Positions 32,555-44,950 are shown, counted from the first letter of the stretch. The stretch: 64,000 bases of DNA from Aphrocallistes beatrix (GCA_963281255.1 OY725505.1:1612001-1676000); one strand, 5' to 3'. Numbers and translations: made by a program. Notes: generated by a model from the letters alone, not told the origin.

Positions 32555-34440
32555 GTAAATTTCTTAGATGTACTAGAATCGATTTCAAAACAAGGATATG
32601 CATAGCTAATCTTATACTAATTGTAGTCCATATCTGAAAGTGAGATTCAATGATATCAAAAGGCGACTGTTATAAAGAGTGAAGAGAATAGGATCAAAAT
32701 CCCAGCGGAAATGCATTAGGTTCTGCCGGAAGGATAGGATTTAAAACAAGGGAAAGAAGTATCACAAATCTGAACTGTGTACTAATGCGTGTGAATAGGT
32801 TAGTACATATAGTTAACGGTTTCAAATGCAGAACTTAGATCCAAGCGGACGCGAGGTGTGACGTACTTTCATGTTGGGGAAGATGTCATTGGTTACCTTC
32901 TGGAACGCTATTTCAGGGCTGTGATGTTTACGATAAGCAGACTGCATCCTGTAGAAGAGATTATGGTAATTAAATACCTAAAAGCCTGATGGGAACCTGC
33001 TTTTTCGTGCATTTTTGAGAGGAATGTTTTTTTACTCAGAAGACTATTGTTTCCAAAGATATTTGTTTAACAATCTTCATCATGATGACACTTTATTTAC
33101 CTTTTTAACATGTGGTGCTTATTCATTAACTTCGAGAATCGTGGCTATGGATAAATGGAAGGCCATCGAATATATCTTTAACATATCATAAAGTATTGGC
33201 CATGCATAGTAGACCTTAAGAATGTATTACAGGCATATACGTATAAACTTTCTAGCAAAGTATGTATATTCGTTGAGAAAATCATGGATAGTCATCATCC
33301 TGTGCAATAAGCTAAATTTCATACTAAACATCATTTTCTGAATTGTTTATATCATACTAGAAGAACCTAGCTGGGGATAGTTGATTCGAAAAATTGTGAA
33401 ATCTCAATGGAATGCTGCTGCATTCCTGCGTTGCTATGGAGCGTTGCAACGCATAATTGCAACAGCATGCCATTGAAATTTCACCATTTTCCGATCAACC
33501 CATCCCCAGCTTGGTTCTCCAAAATTCTATGTTAATAATGCTTCAAATTATGTTTTAAACAATTCAATGAGGTTCAATTTGGTACGAAATGTAGCTTATT
33601 GCGCAGGATAATGACTAACCATGATTTTCTCAACGAATATGCATACTTTGCTTGCGCGTTCAAATATGCTTGTAATACATTCTTAAGGTCTACAATGAAT
33701 GGTCAATACTTTTGTGATATGTTATAGAGATATTCGATGCCTTTCCATTTATCCATGGTCACAGTTCTAAATCAAGTAATGAATTCGCTTTGCGAAGGAT
33801 ACATTCGCTGCTCCTCAACAGCCTGGCTAATCTAATCAGTTTAATAATGTAAGAATTTCCAACGTTCCAAGTTCATTGCTGTGTCTCAACATTTTGCTTG
33901 GACTTTAAAGTCTTTCTGATAGTTAAGATCATTGGACTGGCCCCATTTTCGTACAATATTTCTTAACCTCCTTGGATATATTAATGCTCTAGTGGACCAG
34001 GTTATGCGACTGCGAGTTAAGATGGTTTTGCTGAGCAGAAGCATGGTAGTCGTAGTAATAGCTATTAGCTATCAGTAGCGATAGTAGACTCTATAAGAGA
34101 CAAATTTTGATCAAGTTGCTCGGGTGGATTCATAAGGATTTCAGAGGAAGCAGGCTCTGCAAGAAAGAGAGGGATTTCGCCTGCTTAGGTCGGGCGTAAT
34201 CACCTTTGGAGATGTAGACGTATTTGAGAAGGAAAAGGAGTAAGAGGCGAGAATTGATCGTTTGTTTAACATGCTTGGTATGTAACATATATTTAGGAAG
34301 CTCAGAAAATTAGAGGGGGTCAAATCGAATGTGGCGATGGATATTAAAGTTTGCCTGCTATAATTAGCTTCTCCTAACATGTAGTGATGATTTCGAGATA
34401 AGAAGAGAGCTATTCAAAGAGGATAAGGTCAGAGTCTAAG
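32555..34440 (-). mobile_element. LINE relic (L2/CR1 group) interrupted by a large palindrome
   Basis: The stretch 32860-32965 (GATGTCATTGGTTACCTTCT, TGTGATGTTTACGATAAGCA) corresponds to 13478-13560 of the main LINE. The stretch 33800-34170 (CTGATAGTTAAGATCATTGG, GTGGACCAGGTTATGCGACT) corresponds to 14160-14410. The part between is replaced by the palindrome at 33121-33785. Heavily mutated and non-coding. Confidence 0.7.
33121..33785. repeat. ~660-bp imperfect palindrome (fold-back element)
   Basis: The left arm (CTATGGATAAATGGAAGGCC, GACCTTAAGAATGTATTACA, GAGAAAATCATGGATAGTCA) is mirrored by the right arm (TGACTAACCATGATTTTCTC, GTAATACATTCTTAAGGTC, GCCTTTCCATTTATCCATGG). The centre is near 33420-33480, where TGGAATGCTGCTGCATTCC and GCAACAGCATGCCATTG face each other. 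No coding frame. Confidence 0.85.
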
Positions 34441-34486
34441 TTTTTTGAGGATATATTTTCATTTACTAGTAGCAGAATATCAAATA

Positions 34487-35260
34487 CAGTCAAACCTCCC
34501 TTATCCGGTGCTACTATCCGGAAGGTGCTCCTTAACTCGGATCTTGTCCAGATCTCGGTAACACGATTCCCACATGGCAATGTTAAGTTTGTTATTTTCT
34601 AAAATAACCAGTATTTCCATAATGTGCTACTTTCTGTGGTTTAAAATAAATTTGGCTTCCTTTTTCAATTTCAAAAATGTGCTGATCAGGAAGTTATATG
34701 AATGTTTTAATATGCCCCTTTTTGATAAGGATGGGTATAATGCCTGGAAAAGCCATCTAGTAAAGTAAATAATATGTAAAGTATAGAAAGTAATTCGAGG
34801 ATCCATTGATGTAGTTTAGTATTATCATAAAATACTCGTGACTGGACTTCCGTAGCTCTGAGGTGCCCGTAACTCGGAAACGAAAGTAGAATAGTAATTT
34901 ATATAGTAAAATTACAAACGATAATAAAGGGCAAATTTAACGCTTATTACTCCCAATTTGATTGTTGAGAACTAAAGTAACTATAACTCAGAAATGAGAT
35001 TTAATAGAATGAATAAATAGAATAATAAAGAGAGTTCATTATGAAGAGAATATTAATTCATTGTTTTGATGGATTTAAATGTGTCATTTGAACAATTGCA
35101 ATTCTATGATAGATTAACTGATCTTGTATCGGGCTCAACTTGGAACGGAGCTAAATCAATCCTTAACTCCAAGTTACGAGCACCTCTCTCAAGCGAGGGT
35201 TTGTATGCCCGGTTGAGGAGGTGCCCCTAACTCGGGGTCCGGTTCTTAAAGAGTCTACTG
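34487..35260 (-). mobile_element. pogo-type inverted-repeat element, full copy of the 1220/28215 family
   Basis: Opens after TA with CAGTCAAACCTCCCTTATCC and closes GGTTCTTAAAGAGTCTACTG. Internal words AACTCGG and GAGGTGCCC recur in both orientations. The right half is the reverse complement of 1225-1440. About 774 bp; a 64-codon frame at 34574 is not recognisable. Confidence 0.65.
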
Positions 35261-36371
35261 ATCATAATATACCATGGCATGTATTTAAAGACATACTTTG
35301 ATGTACTTTGAATTTCATGATTGCCATATATTTCAGTTAATAGATGCTGAGTGTCCTAGGTTGTTAAAGGAGAACTAAACATTTGTAGAACCAAGCAGAG
35401 TGTCTACTATAGCTCTGTTACAAATCAAAAATAGTTGTAATATACAGGATAATTTAAAATGAGTCACTATTAGTGGCATATATTAACACGCCGTATAAAT
35501 GTGCGACTTGATCTGAATGGAGTTCTACTGCAAGCTAGACATTACTTCAGTCCTATTGTGATACTAAGCTACAAAATTAGGAATTGGTATTGAGTATTTA
35601 ACTGGTTCTAACTTGATTTTAAATTACCGTGAATTGGTGTATTGGTATTCAACCGAATGCGATATTGCAGTACTTTTTTGAGATTACTTATCTGAGGTAT
35701 ACACGTTTTCTGTTCATGCTTTGAAATATTATTTGTTTAGTCACTATGTTATATGCTCGTTGGTCCTGAGATCTTCCTCATGGGTTTCTATGAAAGTTTA
35801 TCTAATAGTTGACTAACAAAACTGGTCCAGTTTAGCTGTGATTTTCATATGCACTCTATTCTCCATAATTAAATTTACAAGAAAATATTCGAATTGTATA
35901 GTGACTTTGTCGCTTATACAATTCTATTTCAATTTAACTAATAACCTACAACCATGCTACTTGAATATTTTCGGGATTGTGGCAATAGTTCAATTGAAAG
36001 CAAATATTCCCATGCATTAAATACTTAAACCCAAATGCATCATGCAGAGTTTTGGAAGAATTAATTTGAAACAAATCAAGTTATACACAGCCTGGCCATA
36101 CATAGTATTTGAAAACTGCAATAATTTGCATTCTAAATGTTACAAAATATTTTTTCCATAAATTTTAATCCAATATGTAAATTCCTAATCTACATAATCG
36201 AATTACGCCATTTTGGACTTTTTTAAAACATATACCTCCCTGAACCACTTATCATTAGTATTTAATCCAGGAACTTGAGGCGCCTTGGTGTGACCGAGAA
36301 TAGCTCTTGTTCTATTCACTATCCTAAGGTGATTATATAGTATCGATCTTATGATGCTTGGACTTGAGATA
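35261..36371. other. Intron sequence, nothing recognised
   Basis: About 1.1 kb of AT-rich sequence with no recognised repeat or frame. Confidence 0.5.
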
Positions 36372-36407
36372 ATTGCTTTTATTAAAACTCGATTAAAGGG
36401 TATATAC

Positions 36408-36447
<40 letters not shown>

Positions 36448-36820
36448 GAATTATGACGTCATTGTTACCTTTTTTACAATAAAAAATTTCAGTTTTTAGA
36501 CCATAACTCAGTCATTTTAGGTGATAGAAGGCTGAAATTTTGATGGAATGTCTATATTAATATATCTCACTTATGATGGAAATATGCTCAAAAATGATGA
36601 CTCATCACTTTGTTATGACGTCATCATTACGCATCAAAATTTTTAAATTTGGCACATTTTGTGATTTTTCGTTCGATATCAATTATAATAGTAGGACAAA
36701 GTATTTAGGGATGTTATCTCCCTTATTATTAATCTATATAACTCCTGGCGTCCAAAGGCCGCCTCAGAAGGACACAAAGTGTCTGCCAGCCACGCAGCGC
36801 AAGCAAACGAAGCGTGCTTG
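36372..36820 (+). mobile_element. Helitron-like unit P (internal deletion after the TA tract)
   Basis: A degenerate start (TTTTATTAAAACTCGATTAA), a 36-bp TA tract, then a direct jump to AGAATTATGACGTCATTG. The 3' end AAGCGTGCTTG precedes T. Confidence 0.7.
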
Positions 36821-37830
36821 TTATCTATTAAAATTCTATGCTGCAATTATCATTTAATTAATCTTGAATCGAAAATTCATCCTAATTTGGACCATAGCAT
36901 ACTCAATACATGACTGTGTATGTCACCAAGGAGGCCAGTTTGTTTTGATGCTGTTTAAAGTTTAGTTAGACTGATAAAAGAAAGCTGTAAGCGGTAGCCT
37001 TTGAAATGTACGAGCATTATCACCATATACAAATCATGTCTGATTATGCAATCCTGCTGTCAAAAATTTAATTTGTTATCATGGGATTTTGGAAGTACGT
37101 AATCATTTTTGATCGATTATGCTTCTTTTTTATCTTATTTTAATATCGCTATATCATTTCTTAGTTTGATTTCTTAATAGAGCAACAGGAGGGGTTTGTT
37201 CACAAAAGTTAAATATTTAATTGAAATATCTGAGCATTACTGCATTGATCCAAAATTTCATTTTTGTGCCTTAACTCAACCTTATGAATTGTAGACCTAA
37301 GAAATTATATCCACACATCTAATTGTTCTATGGATCGTGACAAATCCAAAAATAACTCAGTATTTTAAGAATAGATATCTGAACATCATTACATTGAAAT
37401 TTAAATATTAATAACTGGTTTTGCTCACAAAAGGTTACAATATGCGAAGCTGCTAATGAGGAAACAGAATTAATGCAAAATCTATACTTGGGACTTGACA
37501 ATTAGTTGTTAATAGGGAGTTGCTTAAAACGAACTCCACTGTATTATCATTAAAAAAATATTATTTGCTGCTTTCTCTCCAAATTATCCAGTTAGGGCTT
37601 AATCATTGAAATTTTTGTTTCAATAATAACGCAGGAATTTTTAGATATTCCATTCAAAATGTTCTAGATTTTGTGAATATTGTTGCTCTATCAAGAAATC
37701 AAGGATTAGATGCATATAACGATATTTAAAATGAACAAGATTTACAACATTTTTACATTAAAATATGCCATTACACAATCACATTATAACATATCAACCT
37801 TCGACATCTGAATTGCAAATTATGATATTA
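36821..37830. other. Intron sequence, nothing recognised
   Basis: About 1 kb without a recognised element or frame. Confidence 0.5.
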
Positions 37831-38037
37831 CAAGCGCACTTTGCTTGCTTCCGCTGTGCGGCTAGCAGACACTTTGTGTTCGCCGGAAGCTCCCTTTGGT
37901 CACCTGGAGTCACATCGATTAACTATAAGGGAGATATCTTTAAATATGTCTGTCTTACTGTTAAAATTGATATCACTCGAAAATCAAATTAATCAGTTTT
38001 AAAATTCGAAGCGTAATGATGACGTCATAACAGAGTA

Positions 38038-38310
38038 CAGTACACCCTCGCTAGTCCGAACCTCGCCAATCCGAACCCTCGCTAATCCGAACACTTCATT
38101 CTTAAAATTCGAACACCCAAAATTATAATTTTATTCGCCTCTATGATTTGAATATACGTTTATAAACTTAAATTTATTATTAAGATTGAGAAACCTCGTT
38201 AAATAAGCAATCATAATGTTATTTCACTAATCGGAACAAATTCACTCACTAATCCGAACGATTTTTTCGAACATTGGAACAGAGCTGTTCGGATTAGCGA
38301 GGGTGTACTG
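38038..38310. mobile_element. pogo-type MITE (CTAATCCGAAC word)
   Basis: Inverted ends opening CAGTACACCCTCGCTAGTCC; TA on both sides; 273 bp. The terminal word recurs internally. Confidence 0.85.
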
Positions 38311-38578
38311 TAATGTGTCATCATCTTTTGATGTTAGTTATACCATATCTTAGATATATTTATTTGCATATTCTATTAAAATTTCAGCCTTCTATCCCTT
38401 AAAATTGCTGAGTTATGGTCAAAAAACTGAAATTTCTAATTATTAAAAAAGTGACAATGATGTCATAATTCCATGATGAGTCGACATTTTGAGCTCAAAA
38501 CTTAGTGGATACAGTGTCCCTAAACCAAGTTTAGGTTGTAATGTATATAGATCATTATTTCTTTGCATTTTTGATGTA

Positions 38579-38751
38579 CAGTCGACTCCGCTTAATAGGG
38601 TCACATCAGTCAGGGGATATTTTGCCCCGATTAAGCGAAGAACCCTATTAACCAAAAATACTTTTGTATTAGCTTCTATGCCTGAGATCTTCTCTGGTCC
38701 TGCCAAAAGTGGCCCGATTAAGCACCTGACCCTATTAAGCGGAGTCGACAG
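38579..38751. mobile_element. pogo-type MITE (CGCTTAATAGGG word), copy 1
   Basis: Opens CAGTCGACTCCGCTTAATAG and closes TTAAGCGGAGTCGACAG before TA. The words GATTAAGCG and CCCTATTAA recur inside. 173 bp. Confidence 0.85.
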
Positions 38752-39181
38752 TATTTTGGGATCCCTGAATCATTTTCAAAACAGATTTAAATGTGTTTAC
38801 TAGAAATTACATGATTTCAAAAATTTCCTTATTATTATGCTGTTAGTATGTACTATGTAATTTAGGAATTTTATTTTATAAAAAACAAATAGTTAATATC
38901 ATTTGTGGCATCTGTTATTACCATAATTTATTTTCAAAATATATTAGCATACAGGTAAACTTCTTATATTAGTTATCAAATTTTAAAGAATAATATCAAA
39001 AGTTCTACAGAATTTGTATTAAATTGCATAGAAAATGGTTAATTATTCCGATTTGACTCCATTGGAAATTTTGAAGTTGTTTAGGGTTACGCATGGGAAA
39101 TATAAAATGAATTTTATTTGTGATCACATTTTAAGCATGAATAATTTCTAGAATAAATTTAAACTTTATTTTTTGGAAATA

Positions 39182-39369
39182 CAGTCGACTCCGCTTAATA
39201 GGGCCACTGTTTAAATGAGTCAGCCGCTTAATCGGGCCACTTTTGGCAGGACCGGAATAGCTCTCACACATAGAGGTTAATACAAAAATATTTTCGGTTA
39301 ATAGAGTTCTCCGCTTAATTGGGTCAAAAATCCCCTGACCGATGTGACCCTATTAAGCAGAGTCGACTG
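39182..39369. mobile_element. pogo-type MITE (CGCTTAATAGGG word), copy 2
   Basis: Same inverted ends as 38579 (CAGTCGACTCCGCTTAATAG). 188 bp, TA on both sides, in reverse orientation relative to copy 1. Confidence 0.85.
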
Positions 39370-39671
39370 TATAATCATTTACACGCAAAACTTAAAAAAC
39401 GATGGAAATTGTATTAATATTTCAATAAAACACTCACAAACATCGGAATTTAAAATTTTCAAATTTTAGTTCAGGGATACCGTGTGGAACCATTGCCAAA
39501 AGACTCCCAAATGCCAAAAATCAGCTTTCAGTGTCTGGCAGTTTCTTCAATCAATTCTTGCATAAATAAATAAATAAAATATATATATATATACCTAAGT
39601 TGACTAATTAATTAATTCGTGAATTAGACATTTTAGATACATACACATACAGATTACCCACACATACAGAT

Positions 39672-39891
39672 AGCCTATTGCGCAATCATATGGTGACTAA
39701 TCTAAATTATAACAACGGATATAGCTACTTTGTTGCCATATTTATATTTGCTGGTAATACAGTCCTAAGCTCTATTGTGCTTGGTTAATGATTTAAGGCA
39801 GCTCATGTATTAGTTCAACCATTTTTACCGCATCCCTAGTCCCAAATCCGCTAGTTACTGTGAGGCCTTATATACAGCAGGCTATGGTTTT
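39672..39891 (-). mobile_element. Arm of the long-TIR (MULE-like) family
   Basis: From CTATTGCGCAATCATATGGT to TATATACAGCAGGCTATGG, matching 49838-50052 including the terminal word. Confidence 0.7.
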
Positions 39892-40445
39892 GCTTGGCTA
39901 TTTTGAAATATTTTTCATTTAAATTTATGCTGGCATTACCATACATAGAGCTGCCTCAGATGACAATCTGATAAGTCAGAGTATGAGTACATTTACCAGT
40001 ATATATTAATCACCGATATGTTTATAAACCTGAGAATAAAGACTCGTTTTCTATTTACATGATGCCATCTCGATTTTCTTTCTGATATTTTAGAACTATT
40101 TATCATATTGCTTCCATGAAAACCCTTTTAACCTTCATGTTATTAATTTAACCTTCATATTATTAATTATGGCTAAAAAAGAAAAATGCATTTTAACAAG
40201 TATTTTGGACACTGGACTGAGTCTAGATATTATCAATTCCGGTTTGCTCACAAAAGGAAGCTAATGCGTGATGTTAGTAATAATAGAATATGATTATTAC
40301 CAAATTTTCACTCGGGACTCGAAAATGGGTGCTAATTGTAAATAGAGGAGTTGCTAAAAGTGAACTCTACTGTATTTCCTGAATATATTTAACTTGAAAT
40401 AATTCTGACTAATTTCAAAATTATTATGCTTTTTTTCCTTTCTAG

Positions 40446-40636
40446 TGATCCTATTTTATTTTCTAAACTTGAATCTGAATTTATAGAAAAATTTGATTCT
40501 TTGATATCTGGTCGAGATATGGGCGATAATAGATATGTTGATGCTTTCAATTCCACACTTTTCAAGTTATGTCAATCTGATTCTAGGGTCCAGTATGTTG
40601 GTATTGGATTAATCAATCAGTTAAACGATTTGCTGG
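40446..40636 (+). CDS. Dock: DOCK-family GEF, exon (helical region before DHR-2)
   Basis: The acceptor TTCCTTTCTAG precedes and the donor GTTAGT follows. The first base completes the AG left by the previous exon (AG+T, serine). It encodes about 63 residues: DPILFSKLESEFIEKFDSLI... to GIGLINQLNDLL. It aligns to the DOCK1 stretch FENEIITKLDHEVEGGRGDE through RLMERLLDY, including the Y-x-x-x-F-x-x-x-L pattern of an alpha-helical repeat. It ends after one base of a codon, completed by the next exon. Less conserved than the flanking exons, as expected for this scaffold region; its role is structural. Confidence 0.88.
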
Positions 40637-41056
40637 GTTAGTTACTTCAAATTATTTATTTACTAAATTCAAATTACATAAATTAAGTTCAATATTTTTT
40701 AAATAGTTGTAATTTAAACATTATCTTTTATTTTGATTATACATTAAATATTCCTTCAACATTTTAATTTAGGGTACTAATAGGTTTCAATTGATTCTAT
40801 TTATTAATAAGTGATGATAATAAGTTTCTAGTTATCGTACTAACATATTTAGTTAGATGTGTACAAAAATTTGTTTTAAATCTAACCAATTAAAAAAAAT
40901 AAAACCCTCAAAATGCATAAAAATAATAACACAATGTAGTATATGATTAATTTGGCAGGGCATTCAGTAAGTTTTAGTGCCTGACAAGAATCGCCGGTGT
41001 TTGCAGCATTTTATTATCAGATTATCAGAGCCTATTTCTAGGCTTCTAATAGACTG
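40637..41056. other. Intron sequence, nothing recognised
   Basis: AT-rich; ends at the young 522-bp MITE. Confidence 0.5.
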
Positions 41057-41578
41057 CAGTAGAACCTCTATAAGTGGGGGAGGTTGGGCCGGCTAGCATG
41101 ATGATACTCCCCCATTCCCCACTTATGATTCCAATTGTAATATTCCCATAAAACAAGCTTGCCTTAGTATTACTATGAGAATTCTCTATTCTACTTTCCC
41201 TAAAATTTATTATTACTTTCTTACGATTTTTTAATGGTTTATTAAGGGTGTAATGATATGAGAAAGGGTTGATTTGTGAGGCACGAAATTTCCAGCAAAT
41301 GGTATAGCACAATCCCAAGTTCCGATTCATCTGTGAACGGTTGTTTTGATTAATATCCAATTTCGCATAGAAAAACTCCTATCATATTCCCCACATATAG
41401 AGGTTAATCTTAGTGTCGTGAGGTATTATTAGCCTAAAAGTCACCCCCATTCCCCGCATAATGGCACTTCCCCACTTATGGAGGTTTATCTGTATGGAAA
41501 TGAGCAAGGATGTCAAAAATTGCCCCACTTATAGAGGTCCCCCCACATATAGAGACCCCACTTATAGAGGTTCTACTG
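41057..41578. mobile_element. 522-bp pogo-type MITE, copy 2 of 3
   Basis: Opens CAGTAGAACCTCTATAAGTG; same sequence as 22264-22786 apart from the fourth end positions and one A in a homopolymer. TA follows on the right; the left flank reads TG. Confidence 0.9.
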
Positions 41579-41629
41579 TATTTACAAGCACTAAGAATAA
41601 TATTATATCAACAGCTTAGAAAATCGCTA

Positions 41630-41862
41630 AACCCGTTTCTAAAATTACCTGTTGAGCAATAATATGATGATTAATCAAAATTTTAATCACATTTATATCT
41701 ACTATGAAATGTTTATATATGCTGGTATAACATTCGTAAGGTTCATTCTGCAATTTTAGCGATTTAGGCTAATTATGTATTTCTTCAATCGGCTACTATC
41801 TAGTCCATAATTATGAGTTTACTGTGAAGAATTATACTGAGTATGCTATGACTCGTATTTTT
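41630..41862 (-). mobile_element. Old arm of the long-TIR (MULE-like) family
   Basis: GAGCAATAATATGATGATTA, TATATATGCTGGTATAACAT and GAGTATGCTATG follow the order of 49838-50052 with many changes. Confidence 0.5.
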
Positions 41863-42175
41863 AGCAAGACTTTGAATGGATATGCTCTATTTGCATGCAT
41901 GGTGTGTGACGTCCATTCATCAACGTACTCCTGAAGATCTAGTGAGCATATTTTTTGAATTAAATAATTATTAGTTCTATAGTAGATATCTTTTTCATTA
42001 AATATTTGTTAATGGATTTTATTTAGCTCATTTTAATGAATTAATGATAAGTATTCAATTTTGGAAAGAATTTATCAATACTAATGAAAGATAATAACTT
42101 TCATCCAATTAGGGCTAAGGTTTTATCATCACACCGGTTCCTCCGCCTAAGTAATGTTCCCTTTTTATTTATATA
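41863..42175. other. Intron sequence, nothing recognised
   Basis: No repeat or frame recognised. Confidence 0.45.
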
Positions 42176-42510
42176 CAAGCGCGCTTCGCTTGCTTGCGCT
42201 GTGCGACTGGCGGACATTTTGTGTCCCCCGGAGGCGCCCTTTGGGCTCCTATATTCACCATCGATTAATTATAGGAGAGATAACACCTTTAAAATACGTC
42301 TGTCCAACTGTTATGATCGATATCGCACGAAAAATCATTTTTAAAATTTCAGCCTTCTATCGCCTAAAATGGCTGAGTTCTAGTCTCTAACTATAAAAAA
42401 GGTCACGATGACGTCATAATTCCATGATGAGTCGACATTTTCGTCTGAACTCAGAACTTAGTGGAGCCATAGCCAAAAGACCCCTATATATATATATATA
42501 TATATGTGTG
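42176..42510 (-). mobile_element. Helitron-like unit R (internal deletion)
   Basis: The 3' end CAAGCGCGCTTCGCTTGC follows A. The first CRE-like block is deleted, the second (GATGACGTCATAATTCC) is present. It ends in CCAAAAGACC and a TA tract without the TCCTTAC end. Confidence 0.75.
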
Positions 42511-43986
42511 TGTACTATTTTTACTAGTGCAGTATTAATATTATCATTGCTTTCATTGGCAATGAGGTTGTACTTTTCCACTGCCTGACCGCAGACACGA
42601 TTTTCTCTTGATTATTTAGAAACGTGCAGTAAAATTGAAAAATATTTATAATGCTGATTTTCGGTGCGGGAATCAGGTTGAGATTTTCAGTTTAACACCT
42701 AAAACCCCATCCAGCACCACATAGGAGCTATTTAACCTAAAATGTACAATTAGCATAAAAGCATTGAATTCAAATTTTATCATAATTATTAACCTCGAAT
42801 CCTTTGTGGCAGCATAACTTTAAAGCTATTGAAATCCTGCTTTTTTAGATAGTTATGACATTTCAATATAGAAAAGTGACAAAACTCTACTTTTTGAGTT
42901 TCATAGCAACCTTAACCCGCGCTTGGCGAGGTGTTTTGTAGCATCATTTCCTGTTTAAGCCATTTTGGGCGGGAAGCCATACAAGTTTGGGGTCTGACTA
43001 TAAATAGAAAAATCACTTAGCCAACCGCAGTTTAAATGTTTGTTTTCTTTGAAGATCGTATTTTGGAACTGGGATATTTTTCAAAAATCATTTGTGCTGC
43101 CACAAAAGCTTTGTGTTAGAATAATGTTAACATTTTAATTCCAAATTATTGTGCTAACCTAGAATATTATGTCGAAAAGCACCTAGATGGTATTTGGTCG
43201 GGCTTTGGTAATAACCTGATAACTTTGACCCTTCTTCTTTCACTTCTACGCCGTAATTTTCCTCTAATATTATTGACCTAAGATACAGCAGTCTATATAT
43301 AATGTTATCTTGATTTAATTGATCGGTATCTTTCGCGTTTTATGGAACAAAGTATATTTCTACAATTGATAATATTCAGTTGTCAGATTCAAAGAAGCAA
43401 GAAATTTAATCTGTTCATTTTCAATACGATATTCCACTCTTGCTTATAGTGCAACGCATTTTAATGCCTTGTGAAGGGCATTGGGGAACGCAACTACTCT
43501 CATTTTAAATCTGGCCTGCATTGTTGCGTGTTGAACAGGTGCTCTTCCAACACTCGTACAAGAGCTAAGATTGTGATCTTTTGGTAATCACAATAAGACA
43601 ACCATGTCTGCGTAGAGCAGGCTCGGCGAACCTTTACCCGCGTTCCAGATGTTGTCCGCGAAGCGAAATTATCTACCTACGGATCTTTTTATAAATATGC
43701 TCTTTGTTAAATCTTTATGATTTGTTTATTAATTCGAATTCATAAATTCTGTATATACAACTGTACCCGGGCCGATTATTAACTTTTAGGCTGAGGCTAA
43801 AATGCTTGCAGTATAAATAAATACAAAAATTTTTAAAATTAAATTACGATAAATTTAATAATTTTCAGTTCACATTTGAGATTACCAACCTCAAATTGGT
43901 ATAATATGCATGAATTAATTTCATTAGCAATATCATTATCCTGCTGTCTAATACTATGTTTTATGTTCTCATTTGTATTCTTTTAG
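42511..43986. other. Intron sequence, mostly unassigned
   Basis: About 1.5 kb. A patch at 43610-43660 (AGCAGGCTCGGCGAACC) is reminiscent of a hAT-type end, but no partner was found. Nothing else recognised. Confidence 0.4.
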
Positions 43987-44107
43987 TCAGATTGCTAGAT
44001 TTCAAAGATGTTGAACGAAAATTTGAGGCGTCTGATATTAAGATGAAGGCCATGTTTAATTTACTTAATTATTATAAAGAAAAGGGACGTAATGAGATGT
44101 ATATAAG
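43987..44107 (+). CDS. Dock: DOCK-family GEF, exon at the start of DHR-2
   Basis: The acceptor TTCTTTTAG precedes and the donor GTAATT follows. The first two bases finish the codon opened by the previous exon (G+TC, valine). It encodes about 40 residues: RLLDFKDVERKFEASD then MFNLLNYYKEKGRNEMYI. In DOCK1 the same place reads RLLDYRTIMHDENKEN and VLNFYKEIEREEMYIRYLYK. This marks entry into the DHR-2 domain (lobe A, dimer side). It ends with AG, completed by A of the next exon to arginine. Confidence 0.92.
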
Positions 44108-44169
44108 GTAATTTGATTATGGTTTTTTATTTTACTCCTTTGGATAATTCTATTTTTTTGGTAAATATG

Positions 44170-44408
44170 GGGTGTCTCAAAAGTTCTGCAACAACCAATT
44201 TACTTTGTTAATTTGACTAAGATCACTTGGTTTTATTCTAAATTAGCCTGAATAAATGAAATCACTATTAAGCACTATTCATGCATAGAAATGACACTAT
44301 TCATGCATAGAAATAAAGCACTATTCATGCATAGAAATGAGCTCATCTCAATACGCAAAAGTCATTTCTTATAAAAATTTAAATAATTACACTCCATTGA
44401 CTCCAAAA
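44170..44408 (-). mobile_element. Half copy of the GGTGTCTCAAAAGTTCTGC MITE family
   Basis: GGTGTCTCAAAAGTTCTGCA, ACCAATTTACTTTG and GATCACTTGGTTTTATTCTA match the right half of 9670-10251 in reverse. Within it, GCACTATTCATGCATAGAAA is tandemly repeated three times at 44271-44341. Confidence 0.75.
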
Positions 44409-44470
44409 TTTGGAGTTCAAACAAATTGTATATAATAATCCTGTATATAATAATCCTGATTTTGAGTGAA

Positions 44471-44812
44471 AATGCAAAAATGGAAATGTGCTTACTGAAG
44501 AAAATGCTGCCTAAATGTGGACCTTTGGAGAATGCTTAGGGCCCAGGGAGCCACTGAATTTTACCATACTTTGGTCATATCTTTACTCTGCCACTTGAAA
44601 ACTAAAAGGAGGCTTCATCACAGAAAATAACCTTGTTCTACTGTTTGTTCATGTTCTTAGCAAAATTTTTTAATCGATTTCTTTCGGAGAGAAAGAATGT
44701 TTTTTGGTGAAAATCTTTTGGTCCGCAACCTTTTAAGTGTTCTCTGGATTGTCCGTTTGAATGCGTCAATACCTGCACGATCGAAAAGTTTAAACTTCAT
44801 TTCATTGAGAGA
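44471..44812 (-). pseudogene. Tc1-like transposase fragment
   Basis: On the minus strand: RAGIDAFKRTIQRTLKRLRT, KIQWLPGP and VIFCDEASF-like words fit the N-terminal to middle part of a Tc1 transposase (…L..AK......W..V.FSDE..F). Broken frames; it ends at the microsatellite. Probably a second Tc1 copy in reverse orientation relative to 44951-46873. Confidence 0.55.
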
Positions 44813-44950
44813 ATGATGTATGTATGTATGTATGTATGTATGTATGTATGTATGTATGTATGTATGTATGTATGTATGTATGTATGTATGTATGTATGTA
44901 TGTATGTATGTATGTATGTATGTATGTATGTATGTATGTATGTATGTATG
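44813..44950. repeat. (TGTA)n microsatellite, ~34 units
   Basis: Uninterrupted TATG/TGTA tetranucleotides. Open frames on both strands (MYVCMYVC and YIHTYIHT peptides) are artefacts. Confidence 0.97.

Larger units (their letters stand above)
38509..39484. mobile_element. Unclassified 976-bp element flanked by TGGA
   Basis: The left end TACAGTGTCCCTAAACC resembles the reverse complement of the right end (CACGGTATCCCTGAACT). TGGA occurs at 38505-38508 and 39485-39488, where the Helitron-like consensus has a single TGGA. Two small pogo-type MITEs lie inside. Non-coding. Confidence 0.55.
37831..39594 (-). mobile_element. Helitron-like unit Q with two nested insertions
   Basis: The 3' end CAAGCGCACTTTGCTTGC at 37831 follows A; the 5' part ends in TTCTTCAATCAATTCTTGCA and a TA tract. 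The unit is interrupted by a pogo-type MITE (38038-38310) and by a 976-bp element (38509-39484) that itself contains two small MITEs. The terminal TCCTTAC is lost. Confidence 0.75.
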
